A DNA stretch of 64,000 nucleotides from positions 186,001-250,000 of the forward strand of contig CAVWRA010000004.1 of NCBI GenBank assembly GCA_963757265.1, in the 5' to 3' direction. Below are positions 18,471-27,734 of the stretch, in pieces (within the stretch, counting starts at the first letter, position 1; each line of letters starts with the position of its first letter). The notes beneath the pieces were generated by a model. It was not told the DNA's origin. It ran no database searches and saw only the letters and a list, made by a program, of their open reading frames with translations. The DNA comes from CAIVVT01 sp963757265. Its GTDB lineage: Bacteria > Acidobacteriota > Terriglobia > Bryobacterales > Bryobacteraceae. The position numbers and the translations under genes are program-made.

Positions 18471-20120
18471 TCAGCGGGCTTCAAAAGCGCCGGCGTCGGG
18501 CGCCTTTCCCTTGTAGTAACCGGGCTCGCAACCGGGCAAGGGCCGGCCGTGGAAATAGGTGGATAGGTCCAGCCCGGCGCCGATGGCGGGACTGTCCGGG
18601 AGGGGCACGGGGGGAAACCCCGACGTGAGTCTCACATCGGTGACGTAGCGCGAATGGGCGTCCCTGGAAGGATCGCCCGGATAGGGACGCGAATCGCCCA
18701 GCACCACGTTGTAGTCCGACGTGAAGTTGACCGGAATGTGCGGGTCGCGGTTGGCAAAGAAGCCGCCGGGTGTGGCGAAGAGGTTGTTCAGGTAATGCCA
18801 GTTCGGCACGCCGATATTGTGGTGCCGCTCCCAACCGCCGTAGCGCAGGCCCGCTCCGCCTCCGCCGACGACCGTGTTGTGGTAGACATAGCCTTCGGCC
18901 GGCGAATCGTCCATGCTGTACCAGATGTTGTTCGGCGCGCCGTCAATCAACACGTTGCGATAGATGAAGACCGGGCCAATGCGCGGGAGTTTATAGCGCA
19001 GTCCGCCGTGTGTCTGGCGCAGCACGTTGTGGTGGATACGCACGTTGACCGCCGGGCCGCCGACCTCGATGCCGGAGTCGCCGGTGCGCTCGATGACGTT
19101 GTCCCAGATTTCGGCGTCGCGATCGTGCGCCGGATCGACCGGGGGCGAGTCGAGCGACTCGATTTCGCCCTCGCCCAGATCGATGCCGTCGAAGACGTCG
19201 TGGATGTGGTTGGCGTGCAGGCGGTTGCCGGAGCCGGTGAGGGTGATGGAGATGCCGACGCGGTCGTAGAGGCCGGCGACCTTGTGGATCTGCCAGACCT
19301 CATACCAGTCGCGCGAGACCTCGGAGCCGCCGGAGGCGCGGGGAACGGTCTGGGGCGTGAGGTCTTCGTAAGAATCGCGGAAGATCTCGTTGTCCTCCAC
19401 GAGGCTTTCGGCGGCGCCGCCGCGCAGCTCGATGCCGTTAAAGTCCCAGCCGCCGACGACGCAGTGGACGACGGCGCAACGAACGCAGCCCATGCCGATG
19501 TGGGCGCCGACGAAGGCGTGCAGGAGGGTGAGGCCGCGGACGGAGGCGTCCTGCGAGTTGCGGAGGGTGACGATGGGCGCGCGGTCCCAGACGGCGGTCC
19601 AGGCGTGCGCGGCGGGATCGGCACCGCCTTCCAGATGGACAAAGATCGCGGGCTCCTCATGGCGGTAGAGCCACAGGCCGCGAATGTAGCGAAATCCCGT
19701 CTTCGGCGTCCCGTTCGCCAGCAGAGATTTCCAGAACCAGGGGCCTTCGACGGCCGTCTCCCTGCGTTCGCTGTCAACCTCCGCCAGGATTTTCCCATCG
19801 AGGAACAGCGTCGCCGGCTTGCGGCCAGTGGCGGCGCGGAAGACGCCTGGACCGAAGGCGGGAGCCGGCTCCCACGCCGCTGCGAGCGGCTGCGACGGGT
19901 CGAGCACGGCGCCCTCGTCGCCGACGAGCGTGATGGTCTTGTCGAGGACGATGCGCTCGCGGTAGACGCCCTTGCGCAATCGGATGACAGTGCCCGGAGA
20001 CACGCCGCGGATCGCCGGGCCGATGACCGGAGCTCCACCCGGATCAGGCGTGAGGACGACTTCGCCAGCGGCGGCGGGGAGCGCCAGCGCCAGCAGGGCA
20101 AAGAGGATGCGAGGGGGCAT
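18471..20120 (-). CDS. Secreted right-handed parallel beta-helix protein
   Basis: This 549-aa protein has a signal peptide (MPPRILFALLALALPAAAGE). The body shows repeated beta-helix rungs such as VIRLRKGVYRERIVLDKTI, LHANHIHDVFDGIDLG and VRIHHNVLRQTHGGLRYK, as in pectate-lyase-fold and polysaccharide-processing proteins. No catalytic residues could be assigned. The frame is intact. A polysaccharide-related role in the periplasm or outside fits the sulfatase and TonB receptor downstream on the same strand, but the substrate is unknown. Confidence 0.82.
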   Translation of the reverse strand: MPPRILFALLALALPAAAGEVVLTPDPGGAPVIGPAIRGVSPGTVIRLRKGVYRERIVLDKTITLVGDEGAVLDPSQPLAAAWEPAPAFGPGVFRAATGRKPATLFLDGKILAEVDSERRETAVEGPWFWKSLLANGTPKTGFRYIRGLWLYRHEEPAIFVHLEGGADPAAHAWTAVWDRAPIVTLRNSQDASVRGLTLLHAFVGAHIGMGCVRCAVVHCVVGGWDFNGIELRGGAAESLVEDNEIFRDSYEDLTPQTVPRASGGSEVSRDWYEVWQIHKVAGLYDRVGISITLTGSGNRLHANHIHDVFDGIDLGEGEIESLDSPPVDPAHDRDAEIWDNVIERTGDSGIEVGGPAVNVRIHHNVLRQTHGGLRYKLPRIGPVFIYRNVLIDGAPNNIWYSMDDSPAEGYVYHNTVVGGGGAGLRYGGWERHHNIGVPNWHYLNNLFATPGGFFANRDPHIPVNFTSDYNVVLGDSRPYPGDPSRDAHSRYVTDVRLTSGFPPVPLPDSPAIGAGLDLSTYFHGRPLPGCEPGYYKGKAPDAGAFEAR

Positions 20121-20849
20121 GCGAGGGCCTTTGAGACCATGGTAGTCGTCGGGGCTACCGCCGCGGAAACGGGGTGATCCCGGTTTCGCGCTTCCGGCGA
20201 AAGGTGGTTAGCTCTCTGCCGCCCGGCTCTCTCCGATCTCGAGGTGGCCCGCATCGCGTCACCACGGGAAGGTCCACTTCGAGAGCAACGGAAGCGCGCA
20301 GGAGCATTGGAGGATGCGTTGCCGACAGCCGTCCGAGGATTGCGGTTGAAAAGTGGTGCTTACGGACATTGGTGCTGCGAAGCCGCACCGCTGGCGGCTA
20401 GTTCCGCAAACGCCGTTTGAACGAGCTGGCCTCGCTTTCGGCTTCGTCCACAGACGCTTCGCGTGTGGTACTCTCCAGGCGAATGGTCGGTCCCATCAAT
20501 CCGCGCGCGGCTTCGATCTCACCGTTGTCAGCGTTCTTAAAAGTGACTTGTTTCCAGGTAGTTACAATTCAAGTCCCATAGCTAGCCCGGCCCGTGGAGG
20601 CCTTCCTTCAAACGGCGTTATCGCAAGCGCCCGGCGCGTAACCACGTTCCGCTCCCGCAGCCAGTACTGCCGGGGCGCCTCCGATGCAACGCTAACGTTT
20701 ACCGTGCACTGACACAGTTTTTGAGTGCGCCGTTATCCAATAAAACAAGGCTGGGATAGCGATCGCGCAGGGACGGCACACAGAGGGAAGGGCGCGCGGA
20801 TCCTGGAGCGGCCCGCGTCTGACGGATCATCCCCAATTGAGCGGCTGGA
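20121..20849. other. Intergenic region, no gene seen
   Basis: No ORF is credible. A 12-bp inverted pair (AACGCCGTTTGA at 20409-20420, TCAAACGGCGTT at 20608-20619) is the only structure noted. Confidence 0.4.
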
Positions 20850-22880
20850 TTATTGCAACTCGGCCAACGCCGCGCGTACTTTGGGGATCTGGTCCTTGTA
20901 CTGCCGGGGCGGCGCTTTGGAAAGGAACTGCTCGAAGCTCGAGCGCGCGCGGGCGCTATCGCCCGCCATCTGATACAACAGACCGAGATTCAGATACGCC
21001 TCGACCAGGTCGGGGTCGAGTTCCACCGCCTTTTCGAAGTGGGTGCGCGCGGCCGTCCCGTCCTGCCGTTGAATCGCCAGCACACCCAGTTGGTTCTGGG
21101 CGGCGGCGTTGGAAGGCTCGATGGCGAGGATGCCATTCAGGATGCGCTCGGCATCTTCCAGCCGTCCCAGTTGCATGTAAGCGGTGGCCAGGTTGCCCGC
21201 AGTTACCACGTCGGTGGGGTTCATCCGGACGGACTGCTCGTACTCGGGGATCGCTTCTGCTTTCCTTCCGGCGCGCACCAGCAAATCGCCCAGGCGCGAG
21301 TGCAGCCGCCCGTGCCCCTTGTCGATACCTTGTTGGAGGGCCGCGCGGTACAGCTTCATGGCCTCGTCGTAGCGGCCCGATTTCTCCAATTGAGCGCCGA
21401 GAGAATAGTAGAGCAGCGGGTTGGACGGGTCGAGGCGGACCGCCTCTTGCATCAGTTCGATGCGGCGAGCTGGGGAAAGTCCGGACTTCGGCCGCTCGGC
21501 GTCATTCATCATCTTCAGAATGGCCACGCGATCCTTGGGATCAGCCCCCTGGCCGTTCAGATCGTAAGAGCGCGAAGCAAAGCCCGACGTGTAGCCCAGG
21601 GACTTTAGTTGCGCCAGCGTGTGCTCATCCATCTGGGTCGTCTCGACCTTCTCCGAACCCGCCGAACCCGTGACCGCGGCAAGTTTCGCTTCCAGTTTCC
21701 GCACCTCGGATGGATGCTCCGCCAGTACGTTGCTCGTTTCCCCCGGATCGAGGCTGAGATCGTACAGCTCCGGCCGCGGCGCCCGAATGTACTTCCATTG
21801 ATTCGTGCGGATGCCGCGCAGTTCGGCCCAACCCAGATTGATTTTTGGATACAGCGTTTCGGCGTACGAAACGGCCGTAAGAGCGCTGTTGCCGCTGAAG
21901 AACGGGACGAGGCTGGCGCCCTCGATCCCCGCGGGCGCGGGAACGCCCGTCAGTTCCAGGATCGTCGGCAGCAGGTCGATCGTCCTCGCCTGCGGCTTGA
22001 TCCGCATTCCGGCGGGCAGCCCGGCCCCGGAGAGCAGGAATGCGATGCGCAGCGTGGCATCGTAGAGGAACACGCCATGCGCGAATTCGCCGTGTTCGCC
22101 CAGGCTCTCCCCGTGGTCCGAGAGCGCGGCCACGAGCGTCTTTTCGGGCGGCGATTTATGCCGGAGGTGTTCCATCAGGCGTCCGAGCTCGTGATCGGCG
22201 TAGGCGATTTCGCCATCGTAAAGGCGATCCTTGTACTGCTCGTGGAAGGGGGATGGCGGATCGTAGGGAGCGTGCGGGTCGTAGAGATGCACCCATAGGA
22301 AAAAGGGCTTGTCGGTGCGGCCGTCCAGCCATTGCACGGCATGGTCCACGGTGTCGCCGGCGCGGCGTTCGGCATCCTCCAGGAACTCCTGTCTACTGCC
22401 AGGCTGCGGCATCTGGTCGTCGTAAACGGCGAAACCGTGATCGAATCCAAAGCGCTTCTTCAACACCGCCGAGGAGACGAAGGCGGCGGTGTCCCAACCG
22501 CGCTGCTGCAGCAGGCTGGCGAGAGTTGGCGTGGATGGAGAAAGGACGAATCCTCCGGTATTCCGCACCTTGTGGGTGGGCGGGTTGAGACCGGTGAAGA
22601 TGCTGGCATGCGAGGGCGGAGTCAACGGGGTCTGGGTGACGCCGTTCTCGAACAGAACGCCGCTCTGCGCGATGCGATCAAGAGTGGGGGTTTCGATCTT
22701 GCCGTAGCCATAGCAGCGCAAATGGTCGGGGCGCAGCGTGTCGATGGTGATGATGACGACGTTCAGCGGGCGCAACGGCGGGGAAGCCGATCCGCGAGGG
22801 CGTTGGCAGGAGACGAGTGCGCCGAAAGCGAACAGGCACCAGAACAATATTTTCGGGGGAAAGGACACGCGGTCGGGCAT
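20850..22880 (-). CDS. Sulfatase-like (alkaline phosphatase superfamily) lipoprotein with C-terminal TPRs
   Basis: The 676-aa product has a lipobox (GALVSC, Cys25). The sulfatase-fold domain (about residues 38-400) keeps metal ligands in ITIDTLRPDH and SDHGESLGEHG. The usual C/S-x-P-S-R formylglycine site is replaced by TPPSHAS, so Thr would be the nucleophile position. Classical formylglycine sulfatase activity is therefore doubtful; phosphoester or transferase activity is possible. From about residue 450 to the end there are TPR repeats (LLYYSLGAQLEKSGRYDEAM, TAYMQLGRLEDAERIL, AYLNLGLLYQMAGDSARARS). The architecture is common in Acidobacteria. The stop lies 87 bases before the TonB receptor's end on the same strand. 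Confidence 0.85.
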   Translation of the reverse strand: MPDRVSFPPKILFWCLFAFGALVSCQRPRGSASPPLRPLNVVIITIDTLRPDHLRCYGYGKIETPTLDRIAQSGVLFENGVTQTPLTPPSHASIFTGLNPPTHKVRNTGGFVLSPSTPTLASLLQQRGWDTAAFVSSAVLKKRFGFDHGFAVYDDQMPQPGSRQEFLEDAERRAGDTVDHAVQWLDGRTDKPFFLWVHLYDPHAPYDPPSPFHEQYKDRLYDGEIAYADHELGRLMEHLRHKSPPEKTLVAALSDHGESLGEHGEFAHGVFLYDATLRIAFLLSGAGLPAGMRIKPQARTIDLLPTILELTGVPAPAGIEGASLVPFFSGNSALTAVSYAETLYPKINLGWAELRGIRTNQWKYIRAPRPELYDLSLDPGETSNVLAEHPSEVRKLEAKLAAVTGSAGSEKVETTQMDEHTLAQLKSLGYTSGFASRSYDLNGQGADPKDRVAILKMMNDAERPKSGLSPARRIELMQEAVRLDPSNPLLYYSLGAQLEKSGRYDEAMKLYRAALQQGIDKGHGRLHSRLGDLLVRAGRKAEAIPEYEQSVRMNPTDVVTAGNLATAYMQLGRLEDAERILNGILAIEPSNAAAQNQLGVLAIQRQDGTAARTHFEKAVELDPDLVEAYLNLGLLYQMAGDSARARSSFEQFLSKAPPRQYKDQIPKVRAALAELQ

Positions 22881-22966
22881 CGATTACTCAGGATACCTCG
22901 GGGCAAAAGAAAAGCGGAACGGGCCGCCGGGTGGGGACCCGTTCCGCTCAAGGGATAGATTCGCGG

Positions 22967-25900
22967 TCAGAAGGTGATGCGCGCGGACACTTGAAGTTCT
23001 CGCGGGCCCTGCTGGACGTCAATGATCTGGCCGAACTGCGGATCCCCGAGTGTCGTAACCGGGTCGGCTAGCCCGCTGCGATTGAAAGCGTTGAATGCGT
23101 CGCCACGGACCTCGACAAATCGACTCTCGCCGAAATGGAAACGCTTGAATAAGCCGAAGTTCTCCGATGGCTGGAACGGCCCTTTGAGGTTGCTGAAATA
23201 GCGCGGAGAGTTGCCCAGGCTTAGGATCACGCCACCGGGCGACGTCGGGGGCGCCGCAAAGGCGTTGGGATTGAGATACTGTATGCCGGTCCCGCTGGCG
23301 ACATCGAGATGCCCTGACAGGGGGACTGTCAGCGGCTGGCCGGATACCACATTGGCGCGCACGTTGCCATTGAAGAGATACGAACTGGCATCGACACCCG
23401 CGCTGATCGAAAGCGGGTCGCCGGACTGGTACTGCTGAATGCCCGTAAAGGTCCAGCCGCCCAGGATCTGGTTGACGATGCCGCCCTTGTTCAGGAAGCG
23501 ATGGCCTTTGCCGAAGGGCAGCTCATAGATCCAGGTCAATTTCAAATTCTGGGGGTGGTTGAAGGCAGCGACCGATTTCTCCAACCCGCGGTTATAGACG
23601 TCCTGCGCGTATCCGCCGGAATAAACCATGTTGCTATCGGTGTTGGTGAGGGTCTTCTGGAACGAGTAGCTGATCAGGAACCCGAGCCCCTTGGAGAGGC
23701 GGCGCGTGGCCACCACCTGCAGCGCGTTGTAGTTGGAGTGCCCGAAGTACGGGTAGTGGAAGAACACGCCGTAGCCGGTCGGAATACCCGGGGTGCCGCC
23801 GCCGGCGAACTGCGGATAGGGCAGCAGGGCCTGCGCGACCGAGCCGGAAAAGCCGGCGTAGGGCGTCGTGATTTCGGGGTGATTACCGATGTCGTCGTTC
23901 AGCGTGTCTCCCAGCGACAGATACTTGGGATTGAGCTGGTTCATGTTCGCGAAATTGCCTGCGTTCAGCCGGTTACCGGTGTCGCCGACGAAGGTGGCCT
24001 GGATGACCGTCTTATCCCCCAGCAGGTACTGCAGACCGAGAGTGTAGTTCTGGGCGTAGGGCTGGCGGGTCGAGGTCGGGGAGGTGTAGGAGATGGAATT
24101 CCCGTTGTCCTGCGCCGGGTCTTTGTTCGGCAGCGTGTAGGGGTAGGCCGGATAGCCGTTGTCCCAGTTGAACCTGGGTAAAATGGCGGCGCCCCCCGGG
24201 TAGGCAGCGATGGCGTTGTTGCCGACGAAGCCGTCAACTGTGGCCTCTCCAAAGGCATTGCCGATCGGCGGGGTGTACATCAGACCGTAGCCGCCGCGCA
24301 ATACCAGGCGTTTGTTGATCTGGTAGGCGAAGCCGAGGCGCGGGCCGACCTCGCCGTAGTACCAATTCTGAAAGGACGCTTGGCCCGGACTCAGGAAAAC
24401 CAACGCCCCCGGATAGCCCGAGGCGCCGGGGTTGGGCGTGGTGGGGCCGAGGGTCGAGAAGATGCCGTTTTGCACGGTTTGCGCCCCCGCGATATCCCAG
24501 CGCACGCCGAAGTTGAGCGTGAGACGCCGATTCACCTTCCAGTCGTCGCTCAAGTAGAAGGCCGGGTTCCACGTGTCGGTGGTCGTGACGTCGACGTATT
24601 GCACGGGCAAACTGGAACTGTATACGTCGCCCAACAGGAAACTGGCATACGAGTAGCCGGTGCCCGTGCCGTTGGAGGTCGTCTTGGCGCTGAAGTTAAA
24701 GGAGCCCGAAGAACCCCAGTTCTGGGGCTCGACGTAGTAGTACTTGCGGATTTCTGCGCCCCACTTGATGGCGTGGCTGCCGTGGATCCAGGTGGTGTCG
24801 TTAGCGAGGATGTAGCTGCCGTTGGGCGAGTCGCCGGTCGAGTTGTTTCCGAGCGCGGTCATGGAGCTGCCCGTAGCGGCCGTGCCCGCAAGATTAAAAT
24901 TGACCAGCGGGAACGTCACCTGTTCGACGCCCGTCAGACCGAGCTTGCTGGGCCAGTTCTGGCCGGTGGAGAGAGAGAGGTGAACGTTGTCGAAATTGTT
25001 GTAGCCGACGGCCAAGTGGTTGAGCAGGTTGGACGTGATCGTATAGTCGTAGCTCCCGCGGATCATCGTGCCGTAGACGCCCTGCAGGTTGTAGGATGAG
25101 CTGGCGTTGCCAGGCACGGGCAGGTAGCCTCTGCTGCTGCCGTTGTCACGCAACCGGTTGTTGTCGCTCCAATAGAACGACACCTTCTGCTTGTCGGTGA
25201 TTGTCTGATCGAATTTCCCTGTGTAGCTGTCCAGGTTGAATACCGGTGAGCCGGGAAGACTTGGAATGTTCCGGATAACGCCCGGCAGAGGCGGGTCCGG
25301 AGTCGGCGCCAGCGTCAGGATATTGGCCGAGACCTTGCTGAAATCCGCCGTAGGGATGATGTTGCCGGGGAAAGCAGTGCGAGAATAGCTGCCGTCCGGA
25401 TTCAGGACGGTGCTCGCCGGGTCGTAGATCGTGTCCACCGCGGAGAAATCGCCCTTCTTCATGGCCGCGGTCGGCACGGTGCGGCAGCAGGCAAGCGAGC
25501 CTGTGCGTCTGCGGGAGCCTTCGTAGCTGAAGAACCAGAAGCTCTTGTTCTTGCCGTTATACACTTTCGGCAGCAGGATCGGACCGCCAACGGCGGTGCC
25601 GAAGCTGTTTTGCTTGTAAGGCGCTTTCGGATTGCCGTAAGCGTTGTTATCGAAGCCGTTGGCGTTCAGGTCCTCGTTTATCAGGTATTCGTAGGCGGTG
25701 CCGTGCAGTTGATTGGTGCCGGACTTGACGTCGAAGTTCGCCACCGCGGTCAATCCGCCGCCGAAGGCCGCGTTCAGGCTGCCGGTTTGGAGGCGGAATT
25801 CGCTGATCGCGTCCACGCTGGGTTCGAATTCGTCCGTAGAGCCGGAGGCGTCTGTTCGCCCGATAGAAATGCCTTCGATGTAGACCTCGTGCGAGATCGT

Positions 25901-26449
25901 TGGCCCCCCGTTGATGCTGGGCCCGCTCGTGCTGTTATCGGTTCCGGGCAGGGACTTGAAGATAAAGCCCTGGATCTGGCGTTGGCCGTCGTCGTCGCTA
26001 TTGATTGGCCAGTCGTGGTAATCGTTGGCCGAAACGGTGTAGCCGAGTTCCGAGCTGGACGATTCCAACTGGGCGGCTTGGGCGCTCACGGTGACGCTTT
26101 CGGTGGTCGCGCCCAACTCCAATTTCAAATCCGCCGTCACCACGGTCGCCACCGCGACCACTACCTGACTCACGACCGCCGTCTTGAATCCCTTCAGTGC
26201 GGCCGAGACTTCATAGTCGCCGGGCGGCAGGTACGGAATGCGGTACACACCCACCGAGGTGGTGACCGCCTTGAAGGTGGTGTGGGTCGCCAGATGCGTG
26301 GCTGTCACTTGCACATTGGGAACCACAGCGCCGGTGGCGTCTGTGATCACGCCCGTGATCGCTCCGCGGTCGCCCTGCGCGAAAGCCGGCGCAGCCAGGC
26401 ACACGAGCATGATCAATAGTACTGAAAGCGAGAACAGTCGAGTCTTCAT
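22967..26449 (-). CDS. TonB-dependent receptor, Oar-like, with carboxypeptidase-regulatory-like domain
   Basis: This is an 1160-aa outer membrane protein with a signal peptide ending at AFAQG. A carboxypeptidase-regulatory-like domain follows (about 25-110: GAITGVITDATGAVVPNVQV, YEVSAALKGFKTA). Next come a plug domain with SINGGPTISHEVYIEGISIG and a long beta-barrel rich in alternating aromatic strands. It ends in ELQVSARITF with a terminal Phe, as needed for barrel insertion. The frame is intact across 3.5 kb. The substrate is unknown; the nearby sulfatase and beta-helix genes suggest complex glycans. It is divergent from the IclR gene, a likely local regulator. Confidence 0.92.
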   Translation of the reverse strand: MKTRLFSLSVLLIMLVCLAAPAFAQGDRGAITGVITDATGAVVPNVQVTATHLATHTTFKAVTTSVGVYRIPYLPPGDYEVSAALKGFKTAVVSQVVVAVATVVTADLKLELGATTESVTVSAQAAQLESSSSELGYTVSANDYHDWPINSDDDGQRQIQGFIFKSLPGTDNSTSGPSINGGPTISHEVYIEGISIGRTDASGSTDEFEPSVDAISEFRLQTGSLNAAFGGGLTAVANFDVKSGTNQLHGTAYEYLINEDLNANGFDNNAYGNPKAPYKQNSFGTAVGGPILLPKVYNGKNKSFWFFSYEGSRRRTGSLACCRTVPTAAMKKGDFSAVDTIYDPASTVLNPDGSYSRTAFPGNIIPTADFSKVSANILTLAPTPDPPLPGVIRNIPSLPGSPVFNLDSYTGKFDQTITDKQKVSFYWSDNNRLRDNGSSRGYLPVPGNASSSYNLQGVYGTMIRGSYDYTITSNLLNHLAVGYNNFDNVHLSLSTGQNWPSKLGLTGVEQVTFPLVNFNLAGTAATGSSMTALGNNSTGDSPNGSYILANDTTWIHGSHAIKWGAEIRKYYYVEPQNWGSSGSFNFSAKTTSNGTGTGYSYASFLLGDVYSSSLPVQYVDVTTTDTWNPAFYLSDDWKVNRRLTLNFGVRWDIAGAQTVQNGIFSTLGPTTPNPGASGYPGALVFLSPGQASFQNWYYGEVGPRLGFAYQINKRLVLRGGYGLMYTPPIGNAFGEATVDGFVGNNAIAAYPGGAAILPRFNWDNGYPAYPYTLPNKDPAQDNGNSISYTSPTSTRQPYAQNYTLGLQYLLGDKTVIQATFVGDTGNRLNAGNFANMNQLNPKYLSLGDTLNDDIGNHPEITTPYAGFSGSVAQALLPYPQFAGGGTPGIPTGYGVFFHYPYFGHSNYNALQVVATRRLSKGLGFLISYSFQKTLTNTDSNMVYSGGYAQDVYNRGLEKSVAAFNHPQNLKLTWIYELPFGKGHRFLNKGGIVNQILGGWTFTGIQQYQSGDPLSISAGVDASSYLFNGNVRANVVSGQPLTVPLSGHLDVASGTGIQYLNPNAFAAPPTSPGGVILSLGNSPRYFSNLKGPFQPSENFGLFKRFHFGESRFVEVRGDAFNAFNRSGLADPVTTLGDPQFGQIIDVQQGPRELQVSARITF

Positions 26450-26706
26450 AATCTCCCTTTGCCTGAACTACGATGGATCTGACCTGCCGTCCGAGGTGAA
26501 GATGGGCCACAACTTGGACTCTTCTCCTGGTTCAGCGCACCGAGGGCGGCGCCAGGCACAACTGCGCCCCTCGATTGCAGCATTGGGTCCCTGAACGTCC
26601 TGGACACACCCTCTCCCCATAGGCTAAGCAGAGAATATTCCCGTTGCGCTTGGGTGTCAAGCGGTTTTTGTCCTTGCGTTCTTTTGTATAGAATGCTAAA
26701 TCTGTT
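26450..26706. promoter_or_regulatory. Divergent intergenic region between TonB receptor and IclR regulator
   Basis: The 257-base gap separates two divergent starts and should hold both promoters. A TATAGAAT near 26687 could serve as a -10 for the IclR gene. IclR regulators commonly bind such shared regions. No operator was identified with confidence. Confidence 0.4.
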
Positions 26707-27546
26707 GTGAAGAACAGGAGAATGGCTGCAAGAAACTACATCGAGCTTGTCGAAAAGACGCTGCGCGTGCTCGAGAGCCTAGGCGATAGCACGGCCGGTA
26801 TCAAGCTGGGAGAGCTTGCCGGACGTGTCGGACTGGTGAAGAGCTCCGTATTTCGCATTCTTTTTACGCTCAACAAGCTCGGCTACGTGGAGAAAGTGGG
26901 CCCGGAGGGCGTTTACGCGTTGACGCGTCGCCTGCGGGCGCTGGGGCACGGATCGGTCCGCCGCCCAGATCTCATCAGCTTCGCGCGCCCCCGGCTGCAA
27001 GAGATGCGCGCAAAGCTGCACGAATCGGTGTGGCTGGCCGAGTGGCGTAACGGCACGGTGATCTTGATCGACGGCGCCGAGTCGTCTTCGCATGCGCTGC
27101 ATCTGGCGCTCAAAGTCGGCGATCGCTGCCCGCTGCACGCCTCCGCGCTCGGCAAGGTGATCGCGGCACATTTGTCACGTGCGGAACTCAGCATCGCCCT
27201 TGGCAAAGAGCGTCTCCCTCACTACACCGAGCGCAGCATTTCCAGCCGTAAAGCGCTGCTGGCGCAACTTGCGGTAATTCGTCGCGATGGCTACGGGATA
27301 AACAACGAGGAGACGATCCGGGGCGCCTTGGCTATCGGCGCCCCGGTGTTCGATTCCACCGGCCGTGCCTTCGCTGCCGTTAGCGCCACGACGCCGACGG
27401 CGCGCTGCGGTTCGGCAAAGAAACGCGAATTAATTGCTGAGACGATCCGCGCCGCATCCGCGGTTTCCGAGGATCTGGCGCACGCTGAATTTGTGGCCGA
27501 TTTTCGGATCACCGACACGGGAACGGAGAGAACTTATAGCAGTTGA
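26707..27546 (+). CDS. IclR-family transcriptional regulator
   Basis: The product has 279 aa from GTG 26707, or 274 aa from ATG 26722. The ATG has AGGAG only one base away, so the GTG is slightly preferred. The N-terminal winged helix (LVEKTLRVLESLGDSTAGIK, LAGRVGLVKSSVFRILFTLN) and the C-terminal effector domain (CPLHASALGKVIAAHL, IRRDGYGINNEE, AIGAPVFDSTGRAFAAVSA) are full length. IclR proteins respond to small catabolites. The divergent TonB receptor is the likely target, which is inferred. Confidence 0.9.
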   Translation: MKNRRMAARNYIELVEKTLRVLESLGDSTAGIKLGELAGRVGLVKSSVFRILFTLNKLGYVEKVGPEGVYALTRRLRALGHGSVRRPDLISFARPRLQEMRAKLHESVWLAEWRNGTVILIDGAESSSHALHLALKVGDRCPLHASALGKVIAAHLSRAELSIALGKERLPHYTERSISSRKALLAQLAVIRRDGYGINNEETIRGALAIGAPVFDSTGRAFAAVSATTPTARCGSAKKRELIAETIRAASAVSEDLAHAEFVADFRITDTGTERTYSS

Positions 27547-27734
27547 ATGGGAGTGAATTGCATTCGTTGCAGCCGTTGTCCTGCTGCTCGCGAAACCCGC
27601 ACTGGACCAGACGAAGTGTTACGGCGCGTGGACCCGAATGCAAGTTCTCACAACCAAGCGCCACAACTAAGGTGCAGTTCGGCGGATGCGGGCCGGACGC
27701 GCCATCCCGCTCCCTCCTCTTACTGGGCCGGCCC

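Noticed and set aside
18654..20177. 507-aa plus-strand open frame opposite the beta-helix gene
   Set aside because: Val/Asp/Arg-rich composition typical of antisense frames, and no domain. The minus frame has a signal peptide and beta-helix rungs.
22332..22958. Antisense frames over the sulfatase and TonB genes
   Set aside because: No family signal. The minus-strand genes are long, intact and well recognised.
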